Shown: positions 1-6,336, counted from the first letter of the stretch. The stretch: 7,468 bases of DNA from an uncultured Collinsella sp. (GCA_902478865.1 CABSNA010000062.1:1-7468); one strand, 5' to 3'. Notes: generated by a model from the letters alone, not told the origin. Translations and numbers: made by a program.

Positions 1-240
1 CCCATTCCCGTCCCCGCTGTCGTCAACCTGTGCCAGGCGGGCAATATCGCCCTCATGCCTGCACCAGTCGCTGGCGAGCTCGTGACGCCCACGGGCGCCG
101 CCATCGTCACCGCGCTGCGTACGTCCGACCAACTGCCCTCACGCTACCACATCGAAGCCGTCGGCTACGGCGCCGGCAAGCGCCCCTACGAGGGTTGCTC
201 CGGCACGCTCCGCTGTCTGCTCGTTCACGTGGATGCATAG
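1..240 (+). CDS. larC: LarC, nickel-pincer cofactor biosynthesis protein (C-terminal fragment)
   Basis: The plus-strand frame is open from the left edge to a TAG at 238-240 and gives 79 residues of a protein that starts outside the window. The stretch includes GELVTPTGAAIV followed by EAVGYGAGKR, which I recognise as the conserved C-terminal part of the LarC (formerly DUF111) family. LarC inserts nickel into the pyridinium bis-thiocarboxylate made by LarB and LarE, giving the nickel-pincer cofactor of lactate racemase. Finding larA about 1.6 kb away on the other strand supports the call. The protein ends normally and does not look broken at this end. The TetR-type gene begins two bases after the stop, so the two are very likely one transcription unit. 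Whether larB and larE lie upstream cannot be seen. Confidence 0.85.
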   Translation, partial: PIPVPAVVNLCQAGNIALMPAPVAGELVTPTGAAIVTALRTSDQLPSRYHIEAVGYGAGKRPYEGCSGTLRCLLVHVDA

Positions 241-242
241 CC

Positions 243-782
243 ATGGATGCCCGCAAAGAAAAAAGCCGCGCCGCCATCGTTGCGGCGTTCTCCGAGCTGC
301 TACGCGAAGAGGACTACGGCAAGATTACCGTCGGCGACATCATCGCGCGCGCTCACGTAGGCCGTGCGACATTCTACGGTCTCTTTAAGAGCAAGGACGA
401 CCTACTGTCCGAGCTCGTGAGCGACATCTGCACCCACGCCCTCGACGACGATGGCACACCGCTCGACGACCCACTCGTGCAGGTCGAGCATATCCTCAAC
501 AACCTCTGGGAGCGCCGCCAGGGCGTTCGAGCCCTCGTAGCCGGCGCTGGCTCACGCGTCTTCGCCGACTGCTTACGCAAGACCATCATGTCGCGCGCAG
601 CCGAAACCATCCCTACCGACCCAAACGGCCCCGCCGCCACCATGGACCGCAGCTTTCTACTGCACCACATAGCCTCAAGCTTCGTAGGAATGGTCCAATG
701 GTGGGCCTGGCACAACTTTCAAGCAGATAAGGCCGAAGTAGCCAAAGACTACCTCTCAGCCACAAAGCCCCTCTTCAACTAA
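243..782 (+). CDS. TetR/AcrR family transcriptional regulator
   Basis: This encodes 179 residues. The N-terminal DNA-binding domain spans about residues 7-55: helix 1 KSRAAIVAAFSELL, then the helix-turn-helix with TVGDIIARAHVGRATFYGLF and the usual following KSKDDLL. The C-terminal part is mostly helical and ends with FVGMVQWWAWHNFQ at about residues 147-160, resembling the TetR_C_8 type ligand domain seen in small TetR regulators such as the DhaS/YvdT group. I chose ATG 243 because the helix-turn-helix domain begins directly after it and it sits two bases past the larC stop. No clear Shine-Dalgarno sequence is visible, so translation is probably coupled to larC. Upstream codons in this frame overlap larC and read as low-complexity arginine-rich sequence. 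Its position suggests control of the lar genes, but that is inference; the regulator known from Lactobacillus plantarum (LarR) is of the Crp/Fnr type instead. Confidence 0.9.
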   Translation: MDARKEKSRAAIVAAFSELLREEDYGKITVGDIIARAHVGRATFYGLFKSKDDLLSELVSDICTHALDDDGTPLDDPLVQVEHILNNLWERRQGVRALVAGAGSRVFADCLRKTIMSRAAETIPTDPNGPAATMDRSFLLHHIASSFVGMVQWWAWHNFQADKAEVAKDYLSATKPLFN

Positions 783-938
783 GTAAGAAGCTCATCCCAA
801 AGCATCGTCCCAACCCAAGCCGCCACGCATCCCAAAGTGTCGACAGCAGCCCAACGCCCCTACCAGCAACAAGCCCCTCCCATCCAAATTCAGATATATA
901 TGTTGGGTTGCTTGTACGAACGCAACAAAGACCCCGCA
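783..938. other. Gene-free stretch after the TetR gene
   Basis: No convincing gene is seen on either strand. The stretch is C-rich on the plus strand and has a short direct repeat (CATCCCAAAG at about 793 and again at about 829), an ATATATAT run near 895, and a weak dyad GTTGC/GCAAC at 907-926. None of these is strong enough to call a site. Together with the palindrome that follows, it separates two convergent transcription units. Confidence 0.5.
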
Positions 939-1063
939 GCTGTCCGCATGGGGTAACTTCCCAGCGCACTCCGCAGGACGCAAAAAGGCTCGCCGCACAA
1001 AGTGCGCAGCGAGCCTTTTTGCATGTCCGAGGACGCGCTGGGAAGTTACCCCATGCGGACAGC
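939..1063 (-). repeat. Nested palindromic element, copy 1 (downstream of larD)
   Basis: The outer arms 939-967 and 1035-1063 are a perfect 29 bp inverted repeat. Inside them lie two 12-base spacers, ACTCCGCAGGAC (968-979) and ATGTCCGAGGAC (1023-1034), around a hairpin at 980-1022. GGAC at 976-979 can pair with GTCC at 1025-1028, leaving an internal loop ACTCCGCA/GAGGAC. A second element with the same plan lies at 3369-3495. Each arm also holds a small GGG...CCC dyad of its own. The element starts 22 bases past the larD stop on the minus strand, which is why I place it on that strand; by symmetry it also lies downstream of the TetR gene. Confidence 0.85.
980..1022. terminator. Bidirectional intrinsic terminator between convergent units
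   Basis: A perfect 14 bp stem pairs 980-993 with 1009-1022 (GCAAAAAGGCTCGC and its complement). It is topped by a further 5 bp CGCAC/GTGCG stem with an AAA loop. The A5 and T5 runs give a U-rich end on either strand. It can therefore stop both larC-tetR transcription from the left and larA-larD transcription from the right. Confidence 0.85.
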
Positions 1064-1085
1064 GGACAACCTATGTAGCCTCAGA

Positions 1086-1817
1086 CTAGAACATGCCCAA
1101 GAAACCATGCACAAACAGCGCGGCCAGAGCGGCACCGACAAACGGAGCGATGCCAGGAACGAGCAGGCCGTACTTCCAGTTGTTGTCAGCCTTGTTCTTG
1201 ATCGGCAGCACCTGATAGGCCATGCGAGGACCAAGGTCACGGGCCTGGTTCATGGCGAAGCCAGTGATACCGCCCATGCCCATGCCAACAGCCCAAACGA
1301 TCAGACCGACGCAGATGGCGAGCATCAGGACGTTCTCGCCAGCACGGTTAGCAGCAGCAAGGATGGCGCTGATGAACACAAAGGTGCAGATAGCCTCGCA
1401 GAAGAAATTACGGGCATAGTTCGTACCCTCGGTGGTGGGGTTGGTCGAGAAGATATTGCGCTGGGCAATAGGGTCGACGACGCCCTCGGAAGCCTTGAAC
1501 TCATCGGCATACATCAACCACGCGATCACGGCACCCGCAAAGCCGCCGAGCATATCGGCAATCATGAAGGGGATGCAGCTGCTCCACGGCACCAGGCCTA
1601 CGATGCACTGGGCAAGCACCATGGCGGGGTTCATGCACACGGCGCCGCCAAAGACAAACAGGCAAACCGAGATGCCAAAAGACCAGGTGGTGATGGCAAA
1701 CATGTGGCCGGAGCCCTGATACTTGGTGCCCTTAAGCACGGTATCGCAGTGCACGCCCACGCCAAAGATGATCATGAGGGCCGTTGCGCCGAATTCGCAG
1801 AGGAGTTTGGTAAGCAT
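1086..1817 (-). CDS. larD: MIP/aquaporin family channel, probable lactate (or glycerol) facilitator LarD
   Basis: The protein has 243 residues and about six hydrophobic segments, as expected of an inner-membrane MIP channel. The first pore loop has the standard NPA (residues 63-65, in CMNPAMVLAQ). The second pore loop reads MNQARDLGPR (residues 189-198), so the usual NPA is NQA at 190-192; the selectivity-filter Arg193 and the glyceroporin-type Asp194 are kept. In Lactobacillus plantarum a GlpF-type channel encoded with larA (LarD) carries lactate across the membrane, so adjacency to larA is the main reason for this call. Without that context it would be annotated as a glycerol uptake facilitator. 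The start ATG lies 49 bases after the larA stop, with an AAGG just upstream (close to the start), so both genes are probably co-transcribed. A bidirectional terminator follows about 60 bases after the stop. Confidence 0.8.
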   Translation of the reverse strand: MLTKLLCEFGATALMIIFGVGVHCDTVLKGTKYQGSGHMFAITTWSFGISVCLFVFGGAVCMNPAMVLAQCIVGLVPWSSCIPFMIADMLGGFAGAVIAWLMYADEFKASEGVVDPIAQRNIFSTNPTTEGTNYARNFFCEAICTFVFISAILAAANRAGENVLMLAICVGLIVWAVGMGMGGITGFAMNQARDLGPRMAYQVLPIKNKADNNWKYGLLVPGIAPFVGAALAALFVHGFLGMF

Positions 1818-1842
1818 AAAACCTTATCTTTCTTGTCGGTTA

Positions 1843-1857
1843 TAAACGATTCGTTTA
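1843..1857. promoter_or_regulatory. Short perfect dyad between larA and larD
   Basis: TAAACG, three bases, then CGTTTA form a perfect 6 bp dyad in the 49-base gap between the two genes. The size fits a repressor operator or a small RNA hairpin affecting larD translation or message processing. No second full copy is seen in the window, so its role is open. Confidence 0.3.
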
Positions 1858-1866
1858 GGCCGCGTA

Positions 1867-3144
1867 CTAGTGCTGTGCGACGACAACGCCCAGGCCATCG
1901 GGAATGACGGCCACCTTGGCATCGGCACCCTTCATCTCAAAGGCGAGCTTGAGCGCCTCATCGAGGGTGTTAACCGGCGTCATGTGCATATCCTTGATCA
2001 TCTGGTGATCGCACAGGTCGGTAACCATGATCACAGGGTGATGCGCCAGGATGCGGGCAAAGATCTGGCTCGTCCACTGGTCGGGCAGGGTCTCGTCCTT
2101 AGGACGGTCGATGCAGGCGCGCTCAAACTCTGCCGGATCATTGTCGGCGATGTTGTGATAGAAACCCTCGCCACCGTGACCGTCGGCACAACCGGCGACA
2201 TCGATGATCACGCCGCCCTCGGGAAGCGTAGCCTCGGCAGAGCACATGCCCTTCACGGCCTGATAGATGTTCTGGTCGAGCGGGTAGCCGCCGTTGGTGG
2301 TAATGGCAATCTCGCACTCGACGGGCTCAACGCCGGCAAGGCTCTTCACGAACTCGCAGCCAGCCTCGTGCGCCTTGTGGATGTCGCCGGCAAAGGAGCC
2401 GATGACCTCGTGCTTGCCGTTGAGCACCACGTTGAGCACAAAGGCAAGGTGAGCCATCTCGGCAGCGGCAAACATGTCCTCACTCACGTGATTGTGGCAC
2501 AGGTTGCCTGCACGCGAATGGGAATCGTTCACAAACTGACCGTTGTGGTTGTACATGATGGTCTTGTAGCTGGCGATGCCAGGCAGGACGGACTTGCGGC
2601 TGCCAGAAAAGCCTGCAAAGAAGTGCGGCTCAATGAAGCCCTCGGCAAGCAGCAGATCACAATCGGCGGCAATCTTGTTGATGATGCACTCGCCACCAGA
2701 AGGCAGGGTGCCAATCTTTTTCATCATGCTGTCGTCAGTCGCGACGTGCATAACGATTTCCTCGTTGGCAACAATCTCCTCGCCATACTTGTTGACGAGT
2801 TCCTCGTGCGTCGACGGACGGTGCATACCCGTAGCAACCAAAATACGCACTCGAGCCTCGGGCGCAGCGGAATGGATGTGATGCAGCAGAATAGGCATCG
2901 TCACACACGAGGGAACGGGACGCGTATGATCGGAGCTAATGATGACAATATCCTTCTTGCCAGCACAAAGCTCCTCGAGCGAAGGCGAGCCATAAGGGTT
3001 GGCAAGCGACTCCTCCACCAGCTCTTCCTGCGATTTTGTAGTCTTAAACTCGTTTTGATGACCTTCCATCACACCCGCAAAGTTCTTATCCTCGAGCTCC
3101 AGATGCAACGTCTTGTGGTCAAACGGTAGTTCACATTCAAACAA
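1867..3144 (-). CDS. larA: Nickel-dependent lactate racemase LarA
   Basis: This 425-residue cytoplasmic enzyme interconverts D- and L-lactate using a nickel-pincer nucleotide cofactor. Counted from the start given here, the key residues fall at the same positions as in the Lactobacillus plantarum enzyme: Arg75 (in SDHTRPVP), catalytic His108 (ATGMHRP) and His174 (EPHFFAGFSG), Lys184 that carries the cofactor, nickel ligand His200 (MYNHNG), and Gln295/Lys298 (YQAVKG). That match supports both the function and the start. The start codon is TTG at 3144; no ATG or GTG lies between it and an in-frame upstream stop, and AAGGAAGAGGG sits nine bases before it. The family includes racemases and epimerases of other 2-hydroxy acids, but the conserved active site and the neighbouring channel and larC favour lactate. 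It is first in a probable operon with larD. No convincing promoter was found upstream. Confidence 0.93.
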   Translation of the reverse strand: MFECELPFDHKTLHLELEDKNFAGVMEGHQNEFKTTKSQEELVEESLANPYGSPSLEELCAGKKDIVIISSDHTRPVPSCVTMPILLHHIHSAAPEARVRILVATGMHRPSTHEELVNKYGEEIVANEEIVMHVATDDSMMKKIGTLPSGGECIINKIAADCDLLLAEGFIEPHFFAGFSGSRKSVLPGIASYKTIMYNHNGQFVNDSHSRAGNLCHNHVSEDMFAAAEMAHLAFVLNVVLNGKHEVIGSFAGDIHKAHEAGCEFVKSLAGVEPVECEIAITTNGGYPLDQNIYQAVKGMCSAEATLPEGGVIIDVAGCADGHGGEGFYHNIADNDPAEFERACIDRPKDETLPDQWTSQIFARILAHHPVIMVTDLCDHQMIKDMHMTPVNTLDEALKLAFEMKGADAKVAVIPDGLGVVVAQH

Positions 3145-3153
3145 TGACGAGCG

Positions 3154-3164
3154 CCCTCTTCCTT
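3154..3164 (-). promoter_or_regulatory. Ribosome binding site that fixes the TTG start of larA
   Basis: The minus strand reads AAGGAAGAGGG, nine bases before TTG 3144. It is the only good Shine-Dalgarno-like match in this frame after the in-frame upstream TGA, and it decides in favour of the rare start codon. Confidence 0.65.
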
Positions 3165-3206
3165 TTCAACTGACACACTAGATAAACCGTTGGAAGGATA
3201 CGCCGC

Positions 3207-3338
3207 TCACCGAAAAACACCACCGTCCACCGACTCATTAACACAACGTTCATATTTGACCCACAACAAAACAACCGCGATCCCAAACGAGACCGCGGCC
3301 GCTACAGTCGTAAGGCGAGAAGCGCACTTTATTTTCAT
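3207..3338 (-). CDS. Possible small membrane protein, 43 residues, unknown function
   Basis: The ATG at 3338 is preceded by AGGGA nine bases upstream, a fair ribosome binding site. The product has a short basic start (MKIKCASR), one hydrophobic segment of about 18-20 residues (roughly 9-27, including TTVAAAVSFGIAVVLLW), and a short polar tail ending at a TGA. This is the shape of a single-pass small membrane protein, or of the signal-anchor remnant of a larger sensor protein cut short. I recognise no family. It lies between the ppc-side palindrome and larA, 62 bases before the larA start and on the same strand, so it could be the first gene of the larA transcript. Codon use is unlike its neighbours (an ATA codon, few GCC/CTG), which weakens the call. 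Confidence 0.35.
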   Translation of the reverse strand: MKIKCASRLTTVAAAVSFGIAVVLLWVKYERCVNESVDGGVFR

Positions 3339-3368
3339 CAGCTTTAATCCCTGAAGACCGAGGACGAA

Positions 3369-3495
3369 GGGGCCCGACGGGTTTCCCCCTGAATGCATTC
3401 CGCAGCACGAAGCCCCCTTATCCGCAGCTCCGAAGGAGCAGGATAAGGGGGCTTCAAGTGCGAGGACGCATTCAGAGGGAAACCCTTCGGGTCCC
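3369..3495 (-). repeat. Nested palindromic element, copy 2 (downstream of ppc)
   Basis: The outer arms 3369-3396 and 3468-3495 pair over 28 positions with three non-Watson-Crick positions, one of which would be G-U in RNA. The spacers are again 12 bases each: ATTCCGCAGCAC (3397-3408) and AAGTGCGAGGAC (3456-3467). GCAC at 3405-3408 pairs with GTGC at 3458-3461, where copy 1 has GGAC with GTCC: a compensating change. The internal loop ATTCCGCA/GAGGAC is almost identical to copy 1, while the arm sequences are nearly unrelated. The element starts 23 bases after the ppc stop on the minus strand, matching the 22 bases of copy 1 after larD. The inner hairpin occupies 3409-3455. Confidence 0.85.
3409..3455 (-). 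terminator. Strong hairpin downstream of ppc, probable terminator without a U-tract
   Basis: A perfect 15 bp stem (GAAGCCCCCTTATCC with its complement, 3409-3423 and 3441-3455) is topped by a 5 bp GCTCC/GGAGC stem with a GAA loop. On the minus strand the stem ends in CTTC and is followed by GTGC, so the usual U-run is missing. It holds the place the intrinsic terminator has in copy 1, but termination here may be weak or need another factor. It could also act as a 3'-end stabiliser. Confidence 0.5.
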
Positions 3496-3518
3496 GGTGA
3501 GAGCCACAGGGCTATCGA

Positions 3519-6332
3519 TTACCCCGTGTTCTGCAATCCTGCCGAGACGCCGGTCACAGTCGAAAGAATCAGGCTCATGTACTCGGCCTTCTTCTCCTCG
3601 GCCATCTCGTCCTGGTTCATACGCACCTCGCGAAGGGCGCGGACCTGGGCGATGGACAGGGCGTCGACGTAGGGGTTGCGCACGCGGACGGCGCAGCCAA
3701 GCACGCGGCGGCGCTGCAGCGGCCACTCGTCACCGACGATGGCAAGGACCCACTTACGCGTGAGCTGCATCTCGGTGAAGACCTTCTCGGACAGATCCTG
3801 GCGATCGCCCAGGTGCAGATACATCTTGGCGATGCGCTGGTCGGTCTTAGCGATCGACATCTCGATGTTGTCGATAAAGGTGCGGAAGAACGGCCACTCC
3901 TGGTAGGCAGCCTTAAGCTGGTCCAGATCGCCAAACTGCTCGCAGGCGGTACCCAGGCCGTACCAAGCGGCCAGATTGATGCGCGCCTGGCTCCAGCTGA
4001 AGATCCACGGAATGGTACGCAGGTCGTCGAGCGACTTGGCACCCAAGCCGCGCTTGGCGGGACGCGAGCCGATCGGCAGCAGACCGACCTCGGTCAACGG
4101 CGTCACGGTCGAGAACCACGGTGTAAAGTCCTCGGTGTTCAGCAGGTCCAGATAGCGCTCGTGGCTTGCGGCGTTGAGCTTCTCGGCCATATCCCAGAAC
4201 TTCTGCGTGGTCTCGGTGTTGGTCTTCTCGACACTCGGGGCCGACTGCAAAAGCGTTGCGGCGGCAACGGACTCAACATGGCGCAGAGCCAGCGTGCGGT
4301 TGCCGTAACGGGCAAAGATGACTTCGCCCTGCTCGGTAAGCTTAAAGAAGCAGTTGACCGAACCCTTGGGCTGCGCCAGCACGGCCTTGTTGGCCGGGCC
4401 GCCGCCACGGCCCACGGCACCGCCGCGACCGTGCATGAGCACCAGGTCGATATCGTTCTTCTCTGCCCACTTGGCGATGCGCTCCTGCGCGGAGTGCAGC
4501 GCGAGCATGGCCGTGGTAGGACCGGCATCCTTGGAAGAGTCGGAATAGCCCAGCATGACCTCCATGCGGCGGTTGGTCTGGGCAAGGCGCTTTTGCACCA
4601 CGGGCAGCGTAAGCATCTGATCGAGCACGTCGACGCAGCCCTCGAGGTCCTCGAGCTGCTCGAACAACGGGATCACGTCGAGCTCGGGGACATCCTCCTC
4701 GTGTGCAAAGGACAGGTGCGCCAGCTCAAAGACGTCGGCCACATGCTGAGCGCTCTTGGTAAACGAGATGATGTAGCGGTGCGCCATCTTCTTGCCGTAG
4801 CGCTTTTGGATGGAGCCGATAGCGCGGAAGGTATCGATGACCTCGCGCGTCATGGGCTGCAGGTCGCCATGGATACCGTTCTCGTGGATATCCTTAAGGG
4901 CGCGGGCATGCACCACGGAGTGCTGACGGAACTCCATCTCGACCATATGGAAGCCGAAGGACTCGACCTGCCAGATGATGGTTTGGACCGGGCCGTAGGC
5001 AGCACGGACGGCACCGCAGGCGGCCAGCGAACGCTGGACGACGCGCAGGTCATCCAGGAACTCGTCGGCGCTGTGGTACATGGTGTCGGTGATACGACGG
5101 ACGGTGGCGTTCAGGCGGTCGGCCATGACGAGCATGACGGCGCGATGCGGCTCGTGCTCGGAGATCAGCTCGGCGCGGGCCGTGTAACGAGGGCTCATCT
5201 CGACCTGATGGTTCCACAGGTTAATGAGCTCGGCCGACGGCTTGCTGTAGGTAGCCTCGAGCGTGAGGTTGCGGCCGATGTGGCGGCACTTGTCCTCGAG
5301 CTTGAGCACCATGTGCGTAAAGTACTTGGCGGCGACCTCACGGCTCACCTTGGCGGTGACGTTGGGGTTACCGTCGCGGTCGGAACCGATCCAGCTGCCG
5401 GGATGGAAGAACGCCGGGCACAGCGGCGGCACAGTACCGGCCTTGTCGCCCAGCACCCAATCGTCAAAACGACGATAGATAACGGGGATAACGTCGAACA
5501 GCGTGTTATCGAAGATGTCGATGATGGTATCGGCTTCCTCGACCGGCGTGGGCTTCTTGAGCGCGATGGGACTCGTACGCACCAGGGCGTCGATCTCCTG
5601 CAGCATATGGCGCTCGTTCTCCACCAGGTCGGAGCCGCCCAGACGCGGACGCTCCTCCAGCAGGTTGGAGATACGGCGGATCTTGCCCTCGACGGCCTTA
5701 CGACGGGCCTCGGTGGGATGTGCGGTAAAGACAGGGTGGAACTCGAGCTTGTCGAGCAGCTCGTTGGCACCCTCGACACCCAGCTCATTCACCAGCTGGT
5801 GATAGGCAACGGTAAGCTCGTTGGCAGGATCGACCTCGGTATCGGTCGACGCACCGGCCTCGCGCTCGCGCAGCTGCGCCACACGGTAGTTCTCCTCCGA
5901 CAGGTTTGCCAGATGGAAAAAGCTCGTAAAGGCGCGAACGATGACCTGCTGCTTATCGAGCGGCAGGCTGTCGATCAAATCGACGACCTCACGAAATGCC
6001 ACGGCAGTGGGCTCGTCGGCGGTGGGCACGCCCTGCTCGTCGACGGCTTCGTCGGCAGCGCAGGTACCGGGGTTGCCGGCATTGACCACAATCTCGGCTG
6101 TCAAAATCTTGTCGAACAGGTCCGCGATCTCGGGATCATACTCGCTAAGCACACGGCGCTCCAGGCGCAAGAACAGCGCCAGATTGTCGCGCAGCTCCTC
6201 GGGGATCTCGATCTCGGCGAGACGCTCCCTGGACTCGGCATTCGAGCCGATTCGGTTAACGAGGCGGTTGACCACGGCAGCGACGCGCGCCGCGGCTTCG
6301 GGTACAGACTGGTTGCTTAGGTTCTCAGCCAC
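3519..6332 (-). CDS. ppc: Phosphoenolpyruvate carboxylase
   Basis: This cytoplasmic enzyme carboxylates phosphoenolpyruvate with bicarbonate to oxaloacetate, refilling the C4-acid pool. Motifs, numbered from GTG 6332 (937 residues): FTAHPTEARRKA at 202-213 with catalytic His205 (His138 in E. coli), SWIGSDRDGNPNVT at 313-326, GYSDSSKDAG at 595-604, the glycine-rich loop HGRGGAVGRGGGP at 634-646 with both arginines, SRPAKR at 756-761, and the C-terminal QNTG that ends this family. It is intact and longer than the 883-residue E. coli enzyme; the extra length seems to lie in acidic stretches at about residues 85-110 and 155-172. An ATG at 6344 in the same frame would add MGGN, but its Shine-Dalgarno is only one base away, whereas GTG 6332 has GGGAGG four bases upstream; I prefer GTG. 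It has its own promoter region and appears to be a single-gene unit. Confidence 0.97.
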   Translation of the reverse strand: MAENLSNQSVPEAAARVAAVVNRLVNRIGSNAESRERLAEIEIPEELRDNLALFLRLERRVLSEYDPEIADLFDKILTAEIVVNAGNPGTCAADEAVDEQGVPTADEPTAVAFREVVDLIDSLPLDKQQVIVRAFTSFFHLANLSEENYRVAQLREREAGASTDTEVDPANELTVAYHQLVNELGVEGANELLDKLEFHPVFTAHPTEARRKAVEGKIRRISNLLEERPRLGGSDLVENERHMLQEIDALVRTSPIALKKPTPVEEADTIIDIFDNTLFDVIPVIYRRFDDWVLGDKAGTVPPLCPAFFHPGSWIGSDRDGNPNVTAKVSREVAAKYFTHMVLKLEDKCRHIGRNLTLEATYSKPSAELINLWNHQVEMSPRYTARAELISEHEPHRAVMLVMADRLNATVRRITDTMYHSADEFLDDLRVVQRSLAACGAVRAAYGPVQTIIWQVESFGFHMVEMEFRQHSVVHARALKDIHENGIHGDLQPMTREVIDTFRAIGSIQKRYGKKMAHRYIISFTKSAQHVADVFELAHLSFAHEEDVPELDVIPLFEQLEDLEGCVDVLDQMLTLPVVQKRLAQTNRRMEVMLGYSDSSKDAGPTTAMLALHSAQERIAKWAEKNDIDLVLMHGRGGAVGRGGGPANKAVLAQPKGSVNCFFKLTEQGEVIFARYGNRTLALRHVESVAAATLLQSAPSVEKTNTETTQKFWDMAEKLNAASHERYLDLLNTEDFTPWFSTVTPLTEVGLLPIGSRPAKRGLGAKSLDDLRTIPWIFSWSQARINLAAWYGLGTACEQFGDLDQLKAAYQEWPFFRTFIDNIEMSIAKTDQRIAKMYLHLGDRQDLSEKVFTEMQLTRKWVLAIVGDEWPLQRRRVLGCAVRVRNPYVDALSIAQVRALREVRMNQDEMAEEKKAEYMSLILSTVTGVSAGLQNTG

Positions 6333-6336
6333 GTTT

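Noticed and set aside
30..242. Upstream extension of the TetR reading frame
   Set aside because: It overlaps larC in another frame and reads as Arg/His-rich low-complexity sequence; TetR homology begins only at ATG 243.
775..998. Small minus-strand open frames across the gap after the TetR gene
   Set aside because: They run through the terminator and palindrome arm, have no ribosome binding site, and show no protein-like pattern.
939..1063. CRISPR array or insertion-sequence ends as explanation of the palindromes
   Set aside because: There are only two inverted arms and no regularly spaced repeats. No transposase frame lies between the arms, and no flanking target duplication could be seen.
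1002..1907. Long plus-strand open frame (301 codons) opposite larD
   Set aside because: It lies almost wholly antisense to the clear channel gene, starts inside the palindrome, and its product is rich in His, Ala, Gly and Asp with no recognisable domain: a GC-driven shadow frame.
1870..3129. Plus-strand open frame of 419 codons opposite larA
   Set aside because: It mirrors larA over its whole length, while larA has every active-site residue in place. The antisense product resembles no family I know.
3160..3300. Promoter for larA
   Set aside because: Candidates such as TTGTGG with an 18-base gap to GTTAAT match the consensus too poorly to report as a feature.
3295..3302. GCGGCCGC palindrome and nearby CCGCG/CGCGG pairs
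   Set aside because: Short GC palindromes are expected by chance in this base composition, and no larger structure surrounds them.
3813..6320. Plus-strand open frame of 835 codons opposite ppc
   Set aside because: It is entirely antisense to an unmistakable PPC. Such long open antisense frames are common in high-GC genes with strong third-position bias.
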